Below are positions 10,805-19,718 of a DNA stretch of 56,505 nucleotides, in pieces. Under the pieces are notes generated by a model. The model searched no databases. It had not been told where the DNA came from and saw nothing but the letters and a program-made list of their open reading frames with translations. The translations under genes were made by a program, and so were the position numbers. The stretch lies in contig CACLIZ010000005.1 of NCBI GenBank assembly GCA_902607115.1, forward strand, positions 1-56,505. The letters are read 5' to 3'. This DNA is from an uncultured Pelagibacteraceae bacterium (GTDB lineage Bacteria > Pseudomonadota > Alphaproteobacteria > Pelagibacterales > Pelagibacteraceae). Each line of letters starts with the position of its first letter. The stretch's first letter is position 1.

Positions 10805-11508
10805 TAAATTTTCCAACCGCTATGTAATGCTACGATTCCTCCATTTAAATTTATATACCCACACTTCTTAAATTTATTTTTTTTCATTAAGTTAACTAGT
10901 TCATCTTGATCAATAAATTCTTTTATACTTTTAACTAAATACTCATAAGGTTTTTTTTCTCCAACAACCAATTCACCAATAAATGGTATTAATTTTGAGT
11001 AATTATTATAGATAAAATCTAAATATTCGTTGTTAATTTTTGAAAATTCAAGGCAAAAGAATCTGCCACCTTTTTTTAATACTCTAAATGCTTCTGATAA
11101 ACTTTTATTCAAATTTTTTGTATTTCTTAAACCAAAGCTAATTGCATAGTAGTCAAATTGAGAATCTTTAAATGGTAACTTCTCAGCTGGAGCAATTTTC
11201 CAAGAAATATTTTTGTAATTTTTAAGTTTATTTTTTCCTAATGAAATCATTTTTTTATTTGGATCAACACATTCTACTTTTGAATTGTTTTTTGTCGCCT
11301 CTATAAATAGTTTTGCAATATCACCAGTTCCACATGCAACATCTATTAATTTTTTGTTTGATTTAGGGTTCATTGAATATATCAATTGTTTTTTCCATGA
11401 TTTATGAACTCCAAAAGACATTAAATTGTTCATTATGTCATATTTATCGTAGACTTTATTAAATACATCTGAAACTAAGTTTTTAGTATTTTGTAGTTTT
11501 TGTTGCAT
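10804..11508 (-). CDS. ubiE: Demethylmenaquinone/2-methoxybenzoquinol C-methyltransferase, UbiE
   Basis: SAM-dependent C-methylation in ubiquinone synthesis. I choose the ATG at 11508 (MQQKLQNTKN). An in-frame ATG at 11583 adds 25 hydrophobic residues that are only the reverse strand of the mutM start. From 11508 the protein has 234 residues, with motif I DVACGTGD at 56-63, FDYYAISFGLRNTKN and LKKGGRFFCLEFSK, all characteristic of UbiE. First gene of the ubiE-ubiB-coaBC-dut operon, divergent from mutM across 35 bases. With coq7 also in the window, aerobic ubiquinone synthesis is well represented. Confidence 0.94.
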   Translation of the reverse strand: MQQKLQNTKNLVSDVFNKVYDKYDIMNNLMSFGVHKSWKKQLIYSMNPKSNKKLIDVACGTGDIAKLFIEATKNNSKVECVDPNKKMISLGKNKLKNYKNISWKIAPAEKLPFKDSQFDYYAISFGLRNTKNLNKSLSEAFRVLKKGGRFFCLEFSKINNEYLDFIYNNYSKLIPFIGELVVGEKKPYEYLVKSIKEFIDQDELVNLMKKNKFKKCGYINLNGGIVALHSGWKI

Positions 11509-11543
11509 TTTTATTTTTTTATTTATTAATAATATAGTCTGAT

Positions 11544-12408
11544 ATGCCAGAATTACCAGAAGTTGAAGTAGTAAAACAGTCACTTCAAAAATACATACTG
11601 AACAAAAAATTATTAAACATTTTAGTTAAAAATAATAACTTAAGATATCCAGTACCAAAAAATATATCAAAAAAATTATCAAATTTAAAAATTTTAGAGA
11701 TTAAAAGAATATCAAAATATATAATGCTCAAGTTTGAGGATGAATTATTTTTGTTACTTCATTTGGGTATGTCTGGAACTTTGCATTTAATTAGAAGTAA
11801 AGAAAATTTTCAAAATACCAATTTAAGTTTTTACCAAGTTAAAAATTTACCTAAAAAACATAATCATATATTTTTTTAATTTTAGAAATTTTTCAGTAAT
11901 ATTTAACGATCCAAGAAGATTTGGATTTATTAAATTAATTAAAGGATGCATTAATTTAAAAAATTATTTTAGTAAACTTGGGCCAGATCCATTTGAAGAA
12001 GATTTTAATTTTGAGTATATAAAAAAATATTTATTCAAAAAAAGTAAAAATATTAAAAATACCTTAATAGATCAGAAATTTATATCAGGTATTGGCAATA
12101 TATATGCAAGTGAAATTTTAAATTATTCAAAAATAAATCCATTTAAATCTTCGAATAAAATAAAAAATAATGAAATAAAAAAAATTATTTATTACACAAA
12201 AAAAGTATTAAGTCTTGCTATTAAAAAAGGTGGAACAACAATTAACAATTTTCTGTCCGTTAAAGGAAGTAAAGGTTCTTATCAGAATGAATTTTATGCA
12301 TATGATAGAGAAAACAAAAGTTGTAAAAATAAATTATGTTCAGGCACAGTTATTAAGGTAAATATATCAAACAGATCAACCTACATGTGCAATATTTGTC
12401 AAAAATAA
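11544..12408 (+). pseudogene. mutM: Formamidopyrimidine-DNA glycosylase MutM with a frameshift in a T7 run
   Basis: Base-excision repair enzyme for 8-oxoguanine. The start PELPEVEVV carries the catalytic proline and E3; K58 lies in RISKYIMLKF, and HLGMSGTL follows. The frame stops at 11879 just after KKHNHIFF, at a run of seven T (11871-11877). Dropping one T restores the frame from 11878: NFRNFSVIFNDPRRFGF, GIGNIYASEIL, SVKGSKGSYQ, and a C-terminal zinc finger (C-x4-C, then CNIC) ending in CQK at 12408. Both parts together give about 287 residues, a normal length, with no other damage. The cause may be a homopolymer sequencing or assembly error, a very recent mutation, or expression by slippage on the U run. 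Intact downstream codons argue against an old pseudogene. Confidence 0.88.
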
Positions 12409-12420
12409 TTAAAAATTTAA

Positions 12421-12449
12421 TTGACCATATAAAATAAGCAAGTTATACA
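12421..12449 (+). promoter_or_regulatory. Promoter of rpsT with almost no leader
   Basis: TTGACC (12421-12426) and TATACA (12444-12449) are spaced by 17 bases. A start six to eight bases past the -10 falls at about 12455-12457, two to four bases before the rpsT ATG at 12459. No Shine-Dalgarno could fit, so the mRNA may be leaderless. The bases just before the ATG, TCGCGCAA, are unusually GC-rich for this genome. Confidence 0.6.
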
Positions 12450-12458
12450 GTCGCGCAA

Positions 12459-12719
12459 ATGGCAAATACTAAATCAGCAATTAAAACAAATAGAAGGGTT
12501 CAAAGACAGACTATAGTTAATAAGTCTAGAAAAAGCAGATTTAGAAATGCAATTAAAAAAATTAACCTTCTAATTGAAAAAAAAGATAAAAAAGCTGCCC
12601 TTAGTTACCTACCAAAATTAAATTCTGAGTTGATGAAGATAGCTAAAACTGGAGTCATAAAAAAACAAAATGCTTCAAGAAATGTATCTAGAATTACTAA
12701 AAGAATTAACTCTCTTTAA
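12459..12719 (+). CDS. rpsT: 30S ribosomal protein S20
   Basis: Small-subunit protein that binds the 5' domain of 16S rRNA. The 86-residue sequence is of normal length, with the S20 start MANTKSAIKTNRRVQRQ, a basic helix-rich body and the end NASRNVSRITKRIN. It sits upstream of dnaA, an order common in Alphaproteobacteria. The promoter directly abuts the ATG, so translation may be leaderless. Confidence 0.96.
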   Translation: MANTKSAIKTNRRVQRQTIVNKSRKSRFRNAIKKINLLIEKKDKKAALSYLPKLNSELMKIAKTGVIKKQNASRNVSRITKRINSL

Positions 12720-12929
12720 TTGAATCAACTTATTGTATCTAATTTAAAACCTTCACACTAAATCTGTAAAAAAAGTAAACAAATTTGATCTAATTATTAT
12801 TTATAATTATTTACAACTTAAAATTTGTTTTCAAATAAAGATTCAATCTTAGATTTTATTTTTTTGAAAAAAAATTTTCAATTAGGGATTACATTTTTTT
12901 TTTAAAAGAAAAATTATCATATTGCATAA

Positions 12930-14381
12930 ATGAACTTTTTCAGATTAAACAAAGTTCCGATGAAAAATTCATTAAATCAAAATTTAAATCAAAACGACCA
13001 AGAAGTTTTAAATTGGGAACTAGTTCAAGAAGACTTTAAAATAAAATTTGGAAAAGATGTTTTTGAAAGTTGGTTAAAAAAAATGGATTTATTAGAAACA
13101 AATTCAGATTATTTATTAATTTCAGTACCCACAAGATTCATAAGAGATTGGATTACCTCCAGATATCTTGACAATGTTATTCAAGTGATTAAATCTCATA
13201 AAAAAAAAATTAATAGAATAGAATTTAAAATAAAATCTATTTCTACCAACGAATCTAAAAAAAATAAATTAGATGAGAGCGATCAAAATAATGTGATAGA
13301 TGCAAATGTGGCATTTATTAAAGATTCATTTATTCAATATAACAGAATTGACCCTAATAAAAATTTCAATAATTTTATCATTGGCCCAAGTAATAGTCTT
13401 GCTTATGAGGCATCAAGAAAAATTACAGATAATATTTCCAGCTACAATCCTTTATACTTATATTCTGGTGTTGGAATGGGAAAAACTCATTTATTAAATG
13501 CAATAGGATTAAAGCTTAAAACGACTAAAAAAGTTGTATTTATATCAGCTGAAAGATTTATGTATCATTTTGTGAAATCAATTAAATCAAATGAAATGAT
13601 AAAATTTAAAGATTATTTTCGAAATACCGACGTATTACTTATTGACGACATTCAATTTATGAATGGTAAAGAAGCTTTGCAAGAAGAATTTTTTCATACT
13701 TTCACTACATTGTTGGACAGGGGCTCACAAATTGTTTTAACATCAGATAGACCTCCAAACAAACTGAGTAGAATTCAGGAGAGAATTAAATCTAGATTTT
13801 CAGGTGGTTTAGTTGTTGATATACAGAATCCAGATTTAGCCCTAAGAGCAGAAATAGTTAAAAACAAATTATCTGAAATAAGTTTTATTAATGGAAATAA
13901 TGTTATTATTTCTGAAGAGATACAAAAATTTATATGTTCAGAAATAAAATCAAGTGTTAGAGAATTAGTAGGAGCTTTAAACAGAATTGTGTCTTTCTCC
14001 AGAATATATAATAGAGTTCCCAACCTTTCTGAAACAAGAATTATATTAAAGGATTTATTAAATATTTATGAAAACAAAGTAACTATAGACAATATCCAGA
14101 CAAATGTTTGTAAGTATTTTAAAATAAGCAAAAATGAAATGCTTTCTTCTAGAAGATCTAGATATTTAGTAAGACCAAGGCAAACAGCGATATATTTAGC
14201 AAAAATGCTCACCTCAAAATCTTTGCCAGAAATTGGTAGATGTTTTTCAAATAGAGATCATACTACGGTTATACATTCAGTAAAAACAATAGAAAGACTT
14301 AGAAAAGAAGATAACGAATTAAATTTAAAAATAGATACTTTAAAGAACAAAATTTTATATAACAAAGAAGATGAAATTTAG
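12930..14381 (+). CDS. dnaA: Chromosomal replication initiator DnaA
   Basis: AAA+ ATPase that opens the origin. The 483-residue protein has the N-terminal DnaB-interaction domain (residues about 25-95), a variable linker, Walker A YSGVGMGKTHLLNAIG near 174-189, Walker B VLLIDDIQFM, and a DNA-binding domain whose signature LPEIGRCFSNRDHTTVIHS lies near the C-terminus. Walker A reads SGVGMGKT where GGVGLGKT is usual; the lysine and threonine are intact. The ATG at 12960 (residue 11) is an alternative start. It overlaps dnaN by 11 bases. I see only one weak DnaA-box-like site in the 210 bases upstream, so the origin is probably elsewhere. Confidence 0.97.
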   Translation: MNFFRLNKVPMKNSLNQNLNQNDQEVLNWELVQEDFKIKFGKDVFESWLKKMDLLETNSDYLLISVPTRFIRDWITSRYLDNVIQVIKSHKKKINRIEFKIKSISTNESKKNKLDESDQNNVIDANVAFIKDSFIQYNRIDPNKNFNNFIIGPSNSLAYEASRKITDNISSYNPLYLYSGVGMGKTHLLNAIGLKLKTTKKVVFISAERFMYHFVKSIKSNEMIKFKDYFRNTDVLLIDDIQFMNGKEALQEEFFHTFTTLLDRGSQIVLTSDRPPNKLSRIQERIKSRFSGGLVVDIQNPDLALRAEIVKNKLSEISFINGNNVIISEEIQKFICSEIKSSVRELVGALNRIVSFSRIYNRVPNLSETRIILKDLLNIYENKVTIDNIQTNVCKYFKISKNEMLSSRRSRYLVRPRQTAIYLAKMLTSKSLPEIGRCFSNRDHTTVIHSVKTIERLRKEDNELNLKIDTLKNKILYNKEDEI

Positions 14382-15483
14382 TGTAAATCAAAAAGATTTG
14401 CAAAACTCATTGAATTATTGTCAGGGTGTTATTGAAAAGAGAAGTACGCTACCTATTTTATCCAATGTTTTGCTTGAAGCTAAAGATGCTAACCTTAAAA
14501 TTACAGCAACAGATCTAGATTTAATTTTTATACAAAACATCTCAAATATCGAGATATTGGAAGAAGGTGAAACAACAACTTCTTGTTCAATAATGTACGA
14601 TATAGTAAGAAAATTTAATAATGAAAAAAAGATTATTTTTAATTTAGTCAGTGAAAATAAAATAAATCTAGAGTCAGATAAATCTTCATTTAATTTAAAC
14701 TGTCTTAAAGCTTCAGAATTTCCAGTAACTGAGGCAAATTTTAGAGAGAATGAGTTCTCACTAAATTCTAAAAAATTATTGAAACTACTTAATAAATGTA
14801 AATTTTCAGTTTCTAATGATGAAACTAGACATTATCTAAGTGGAATATTTTTACATTTAACTGATAACGAAGATAAAAAGTTTCTTACAGCAGTTGCAAC
14901 AGATAGCCACAGAATGGCAATATCAAAAACTCTGCTATCAGATGAAATAAATTTTGAGCCAATAATCCTTCCTAAGAAAACAGTTTTTCAATTATCTTCT
15001 TTACTTGAAGATTATGATGGAGATGTAAAAATTTCTAACGTAAAATCTAAGATTAAATTTGAATTTAATAACACAATTTTAATGTCAAAATTAATTGATG
15101 GAAAGTTCCCCAATTATTTTCAAGTTATTCCTAAAGATAATCAGAAAAAATTAGAAATCGATTTAAAACTTTTCTTAACATCAGTTGATAGGGTTGCATC
15201 AGTTTCTTTAGATAAAAAAGATGGATTAAGAATGAACCTAGCAAACAATAATTTAAATTTATCGGTAAATAATAGTAATAGTGGAGATGGCAAAGAGAGT
15301 TTATCAGTTAGATTTGATCATGAATTGGATATTAGTTTTAATCCAAGATATCTAATTGATGTTGCATCAAATATGGATGGAAATAAAATAGAAATTTATT
15401 TGAAAGAGTCAGGCTTTCCAGCTCTAATAAAGGATCCTTCAGATTTTGATAGCATTTATGTTATAATGCCGATGAAAGGTTAA
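14371..15483 (+). CDS. dnaN: DNA polymerase III beta sliding clamp
   Basis: Ring-shaped dimer that holds DNA polymerase III on DNA. The 370-residue length and three-domain pattern fit: start MKFSVNQKDLQNSLNYCQGV, the conserved RSTLPILSNVLLEA, RHYLSGIFLH and VATDSHRMAISK in the middle, and the C-terminal YVIMPMKG, the usual VMPMR(L)-type end. Translationally coupled to dnaA by an 11-base overlap. recF does not follow; plsC lies on the other strand, with the two stops interlocked in TTAA. Confidence 0.97.
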   Translation: MKFSVNQKDLQNSLNYCQGVIEKRSTLPILSNVLLEAKDANLKITATDLDLIFIQNISNIEILEEGETTTSCSIMYDIVRKFNNEKKIIFNLVSENKINLESDKSSFNLNCLKASEFPVTEANFRENEFSLNSKKLLKLLNKCKFSVSNDETRHYLSGIFLHLTDNEDKKFLTAVATDSHRMAISKTLLSDEINFEPIILPKKTVFQLSSLLEDYDGDVKISNVKSKIKFEFNNTILMSKLIDGKFPNYFQVIPKDNQKKLEIDLKLFLTSVDRVASVSLDKKDGLRMNLANNNLNLSVNNSNSGDGKESLSVRFDHELDISFNPRYLIDVASNMDGNKIEIYLKESGFPALIKDPSDFDSIYVIMPMKG

Positions 15484-16181
15484 CGAATTTTTTCTAATTC
15501 ACTGTAGAGTACACTTTCAAGTTTTTTTAGAAATTCATCAGAGTCTAAGCCAGCAGGTATATGCTCAAGAACGCTAACTGTTATAGTTTTATTTGAATTT
15601 AATTTCCCAGATTTAGGCCAAACAATTCCAGAATTTAATGCAATAGGAACACATATAAAATTTAGTTTTTCATAAATTTTTGAAACTCCCTTTTTAAATG
15701 GTTGTTTATCATCTATTTGTGTCCTTGTTGCTTGTGGAAAAATTATTACGGGTCTTTTAGTATTATTAGTTATTGATATAATTTTCTCATAGAAACCTAA
15801 ATTTTCCTTACTTATCTTATCCCTATCGATTGATATTGATCCAATTTTTTTTAAATGCCAACCAAATATTGGTATTTTTAGTAATTCTTTTTTCAAAATA
15901 AAAACTGGATAATTAAAAATTGCTTGCAAAAAGAAAGTCTCAAATAATGATTGATGAAGAGATGCAATAAAGAAATTAGAATTTTTCGGAATATTTTCTA
16001 TTCCTTTAACCTCAACTTTGACAGATAAGAAAAAATTTAAACAAAATTTTATCCAGTATCCTAGTATTTTTCCTCCAACCAAAACAATTTTTTGAGGCAA
16101 AATTAATGCAGGTAGAAATATTATAAAGATAGAAATAACGCCGGTATAAAAAAAAATTTTGAAAATTATTTTTCTAATCAT
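15480..16181 (-). CDS. plsC: 1-acyl-sn-glycerol-3-phosphate acyltransferase, PlsC
   Basis: Adds the second acyl chain to lysophosphatidic acid to make phosphatidic acid. The 233-residue protein has two N-terminal hydrophobic stretches (residues 5-30 and 36-54). The catalytic box is H76-Q-S-L-F-E81: HX4E in place of the usual HX4D, a form I recall from other alphaproteobacterial PlsC proteins. The substrate motif is IFPQATRT, for the usual FPEGTR, and IDRD is present. It follows lysA by three bases on the minus strand. Confidence 0.85.
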   Translation of the reverse strand: MIRKIIFKIFFYTGVISIFIIFLPALILPQKIVLVGGKILGYWIKFCLNFFLSVKVEVKGIENIPKNSNFFIASLHQSLFETFFLQAIFNYPVFILKKELLKIPIFGWHLKKIGSISIDRDKISKENLGFYEKIISITNNTKRPVIIFPQATRTQIDDKQPFKKGVSKIYEKLNFICVPIALNSGIVWPKSGKLNSNKTITVSVLEHIPAGLDSDEFLKKLESVLYSELEKIR

Positions 16182-16184
16182 TAA

Positions 16185-17402
16185 TTAAATAATATTCTGA
16201 AGAGTTTCTTTTTTTCTTATTCCAAAAACTCTTGATTTTTTAATTAAGATTTCTTTAGGACTTGTCCTTAAATTATAATTTGAACTTAAAACTTTCCCAT
16301 ATGCTCCTACGTCACAAATTACAATATTATCCCCCTCATTAAGTTTTTGATATGATTTAATAGATAAAAATTTGTCTGTAGTTTCACATATAGGACCTAC
16401 GAATTCATGCCTTTTGGAAACTTTCTTTCTATTTTTGATTGACGGAATTATTCTATGAAAAGCTTTATATAGAGCAGGTCTCATAAAATCATTCATGCCA
16501 GCATCAACAATAATAAAATTTATCCTATTTGTTTTTTTTATATAAATAATCTTTGTTAATAAATAACCAGTATTTCCTATTATTGACCTTCCTGGTTCAA
16601 ATATTATTTTAACTTTATTTTTTTTTACAAATTTATCTATTTGATTAGAATATTTTTTATAATTGAGTTTTTGATTATTTTCTCCATAATTTATACCCAT
16701 TCCCCCACCTAGATCTATATACTTAAAATTAAATTTTGCTTTATCAATTATTTTTTGGATAGCTTTAAGCATTTTTAAATAAGGAATATGACTCGTTATC
16801 TGACTGCCTATATGAACACTTAGACATTTAATATTAAGATATTTTGACTTTTTATAGTGGTTAATTAATTCAATTATCTCTTTTTCTGTGAGACCAAATT
16901 TATTAATAGTTTTTCCAGTAGTAATTTCTTTAATTGTTTTAGCATCCACGTTTGGATTAAGTCTTATTCCAATATCAATAACTTTATTAATTTTTTTAGC
17001 GATCTTTAAAATTGTTTCTATCTCACTTTGAGATTCTGCATTAATTAAAAGTACTTTTTTTTTGACAGCAAACTCTATTTCTTGATAAGTTTTGCCTACA
17101 CCTGAAAAAACTATTTTTTTAGGATCAATTTTGGATTTTAGGGCTGACATTAGTTCACCTTTGGACACAACATCTGCCCCTAGTCCTAATTTAGCAATTT
17201 CTTTCAATATTATCGTATTATTATTTGCTTTAACGGCAAAACAAATAAGTGGATCTACTTTTTTAAAATTTTTCTGAAATTTTAAAATATTTTCTTTTAA
17301 TTGATTATATGAATAACAATATGTTGGTGTTCCAAATTTTTTTACAATTTTATCAACCGCTATTTTATCAATTAATAATTTATTGTTACTATAGAGCATC
17401 AA
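16185..17402 (-). CDS. lysA: Diaminopimelate decarboxylase
   Basis: PLP enzyme that makes lysine from meso-diaminopimelate. The 405-residue protein has the PLP lysine K58 in CFAVKANNNT, the glycine-rich phosphate loop GGGMGINYGE, EPGRSIIGNTGYL, and the substrate-contact segment GPICETTDKF followed by ICDVGAYG. Alanine-racemase-type barrel plus C-terminal beta domain. It lies downstream of argH and a small lipoprotein gene, the usual alphaproteobacterial set argH-lipoprotein-lysA. Confidence 0.95.
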   Translation of the reverse strand: MMLYSNNKLLIDKIAVDKIVKKFGTPTYCYSYNQLKENILKFQKNFKKVDPLICFAVKANNNTIILKEIAKLGLGADVVSKGELMSALKSKIDPKKIVFSGVGKTYQEIEFAVKKKVLLINAESQSEIETILKIAKKINKVIDIGIRLNPNVDAKTIKEITTGKTINKFGLTEKEIIELINHYKKSKYLNIKCLSVHIGSQITSHIPYLKMLKAIQKIIDKAKFNFKYIDLGGGMGINYGENNQKLNYKKYSNQIDKFVKKNKVKIIFEPGRSIIGNTGYLLTKIIYIKKTNRINFIIVDAGMNDFMRPALYKAFHRIIPSIKNRKKVSKRHEFVGPICETTDKFLSIKSYQKLNEGDNIVICDVGAYGKVLSSNYNLRTSPKEILIKKSRVFGIRKKETLQNII

Positions 17403-17423
17403 GAGTTTTTTTAATTTAAATAG

Positions 17424-17564
17424 TTAAATATTAACTATATCAGTTGTTCCATAGACTTTCATTTTAATCAACCCTGATTTTTCCTCATAAACTGGATCAC
17501 TTTTTTTTCCACAAGAAAGAATTGGGGTCAAAAGAAATAAAATTATAATTATTTTTTTAAGCAT
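17424..17564 (-). CDS. Small LptM-like lipoprotein between argH and lysA
   Basis: A 46-residue frame read from an ATG at 17564 that overlaps the end of argH by eight bases. It begins MLKK, then a hydrophobic stretch to residue 17, and a lipobox ILSCGKKSDP with the acylated cysteine at C18. A short lipoprotein with CGxKG/D-P after the cysteine lies between argH and lysA in many Alphaproteobacteria, and related proteins in E. coli (LptM, formerly YifL) help the LPS transport complex mature. The family assignment rests on position and the CGKKSDP motif only. Confidence 0.8.
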   Translation of the reverse strand: MLKKIIIILFLLTPILSCGKKSDPVYEEKSGLIKMKVYGTTDIVNI

Positions 17565-18939
17565 TTTTGTATTTCTTTATCATTTTCTTTATGTTTTCAA
17601 AAGATGTTCCGCCATAGGATTTTTTTGAATTTATTGAATTTTTTAGATCAAAGATTTTAATCACATCTTCTTTTATACCAGGTTCAATTTGTTTTAGTTC
17701 TTTATAAGATAAATCTGAGAGATTTTTTTTATTTTTTTCACAGTAATTAACTATCTTTGCAGTAATTTGATATGACTTTCTAAAAGGATAATTTAGATTT
17801 TTTACTAGGTAATCTGCTAGATCAGTTGCTGTTATATATCCTATTTTTGCAAGATTTGACATTTCATTTTTATTTACTAAAAAATTTTTTAATACTTCAT
17901 TTAATACTTTTATTGAGTCAGTTAAATTATCAAAAGTATCAAAAACAATTTTTTTGTCATCTTGTAGATCCTTGAAATAAGATAGAGGTAATCCCTTGAG
18001 TATTGTCATCATTGAAAATAAGTTACCATATGAATTGCTTACCTTTCCTCTTAAATATTCAAGGGGATCGGGATTCTTTTTTTGGGGCATAATTGAAGAT
18101 CCAGTAACAATGTTGTCTTTTAAAGTAACGAGTCTAAAAGCATCTGAATTCCAAATTATAAATTCTTCAGCAAACCTAGATATATGCATTGCACATACTG
18201 ATGAAGCAAACAGAAAGTCTAAAACAAAGTCTCTATCAGATACAGTATCGATAGAATTACTTGTTGGAACTTTAAAACCAAGTTTTTTAGTTGTAAAATT
18301 TCTATCTATATTAAACGATGTCCCAGATAATGCGCCTGAGCCTAAGGGGTTTTCTTTAAGGCTATTAAAATTATTTATTAATCTTTTTTTATCTCTGTTA
18401 AACATTTCGACATAAGCCAAAATATAATGAGCAAAAGAGATAGGTTGAGCATTTTTTAAATGAGTAAACCCTGGCATAACAGTATAAATATTTTTTTCTG
18501 CTATTTTTAAAATATTATTAATTGTTTGATCTAATAATTTAATTAATTTATTGTTTGAATTAATCATCCAAATTTTAAAATCAACTAATACCTGATCATT
18601 TCTTGATCTTGCTGTATGAATATAACCTGCATCTTCCCCAATTAATTCAAATAATTTTTTTTCTATACTCATGTGAATGTCTTCGTCTTTATAATCGAAT
18701 ACGTATTTTTTTTTAATAATCTGATTCTGAATTTTTTTTAGTCCCCAAATAATTTTATTTTTTATTTTAAAATTAATTATTTTTTGTCTATTAAGCATCT
18801 CCACATGAGCAATTGATGCAAGAATATCTTCTTTAAAAAGTCTTTTATCTATTTCAATTGAACTAGAAACTTTTTGAAAGATGCTAGATGTTTTGCTTTT
18901 AATTCTTGCCCCCCAAATAGATTTACTTTTTTTATCCAT
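17557..18939 (-). CDS. argH: Argininosuccinate lyase
   Basis: Last step of arginine synthesis: splits argininosuccinate into arginine and fumarate. The 460-residue protein carries the fumarase/aspartase superfamily signature GSSIMPQKKNPDPLE, the HTARSRNDQ segment (substrate contact) and the TGTSFNID-like segment GALSGTSFNIDR. The start MDKKSKSIWGARIKSKTS lines up with the conserved WGGRF region. First gene of argH-lipoprotein-lysA-plsC, divergent from an esterase gene 61 bases away. Confidence 0.95.
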   Translation of the reverse strand: MDKKSKSIWGARIKSKTSSIFQKVSSSIEIDKRLFKEDILASIAHVEMLNRQKIINFKIKNKIIWGLKKIQNQIIKKKYVFDYKDEDIHMSIEKKLFELIGEDAGYIHTARSRNDQVLVDFKIWMINSNNKLIKLLDQTINNILKIAEKNIYTVMPGFTHLKNAQPISFAHYILAYVEMFNRDKKRLINNFNSLKENPLGSGALSGTSFNIDRNFTTKKLGFKVPTSNSIDTVSDRDFVLDFLFASSVCAMHISRFAEEFIIWNSDAFRLVTLKDNIVTGSSIMPQKKNPDPLEYLRGKVSNSYGNLFSMMTILKGLPLSYFKDLQDDKKIVFDTFDNLTDSIKVLNEVLKNFLVNKNEMSNLAKIGYITATDLADYLVKNLNYPFRKSYQITAKIVNYCEKNKKNLSDLSYKELKQIEPGIKEDVIKIFDLKNSINSKKSYGGTSFENIKKMIKKYKNA

Positions 18940-19000
18940 AGTAATTAATTATTTATAGTGTGTTATATATATTAATATTATAAATTATTACTTAAATAAA

Positions 19001-19657
19001 ATGACTTTTTGCCTTGATACAATAATCATTCCTCCAGACAATGATAATGAAATTAAAAATGCAGTTATTCTTTTACATGGATATGGAGGTGATGGAAAAG
19101 ATATAAGTTTATTGACACTAAATTGGAAAAGATTTCTTAAAAATACAGTGTTTTTATGTCCCAATGGCTATGAAAAATGTGAAATAAACCCCCAAGGTTT
19201 TCAATGGTTTGATTTATCAAAGGACGACGAAGAGTATATTTTAAAAAAGTCATTAGAGGCAGAAAATGAAATTAAAAAATTTATAGAAGAAGTAAAAAAC
19301 AAATATAATATTAATAATAATAATATTGTATTAAGTGGTTTCAGCCAAGGATGCATGATGGCAATAAACACTGCGGTAACATCAGAAGAAGAGTTTAATT
19401 GTGTTGTAGGGTTTTCGGGAAAAATTATTAATAAAGATAATCTGCAATCTAGAATTAAAAACAAAAGTAAAATACTATTAGTTCATGGCGACAAAGATGA
19501 GATTGTAAACTCAAATTTTCTATTAGAAGCAAAAGATTTTTTTGAAAGAAATAAATTTAATATTCAAACAAAGTTAATTAACAACTCTGGACATCACATA
19601 CCTATTGAGGGTTCGAGTTTAGCCTTAAGTTTTATAAAAAAAAATTTAGAATTATAA
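19001..19657 (+). CDS. Phospholipase/carboxylesterase-type alpha/beta hydrolase
   Basis: The 218-residue protein belongs to the small LYPLA/EstB esterase family. It has LHGYGGDGKD (oxyanion loop, residues 25-34), the nucleophile S115 in GFSQG, the acid at about D166 in HGDKDEIV, and the histidine H198 in SGHHIP. Family members hydrolyse carboxylesters, lysophospholipids or acyl-protein thioesters; the natural substrate is unknown. No signal peptide is visible, so it is probably cytoplasmic. Confidence 0.85.
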   Translation: MTFCLDTIIIPPDNDNEIKNAVILLHGYGGDGKDISLLTLNWKRFLKNTVFLCPNGYEKCEINPQGFQWFDLSKDDEEYILKKSLEAENEIKKFIEEVKNKYNINNNNIVLSGFSQGCMMAINTAVTSEEEFNCVVGFSGKIINKDNLQSRIKNKSKILLVHGDKDEIVNSNFLLEAKDFFERNKFNIQTKLINNSGHHIPIEGSSLALSFIKKNLEL

Positions 19658-19718
19658 TAAATACTTAATATTATATTTGTTATATTGATTTTAAAAATTT
19701 TATAAGTTAAAATTAAAA

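Noticed and set aside
11509-11583. N-terminal extension of UbiE by 25 hydrophobic residues
   Set aside because: The extension is the reverse strand of the mutM start codon region, and UbiE homology begins at the ATG at 11508.
12720-12929. Possible replication origin upstream of dnaA
   Set aside because: The gap is AT-rich but holds only one weak DnaA-box-like site (TTATTTACA at 12807). No cluster of boxes is seen, and many Alphaproteobacteria keep oriC away from dnaA.
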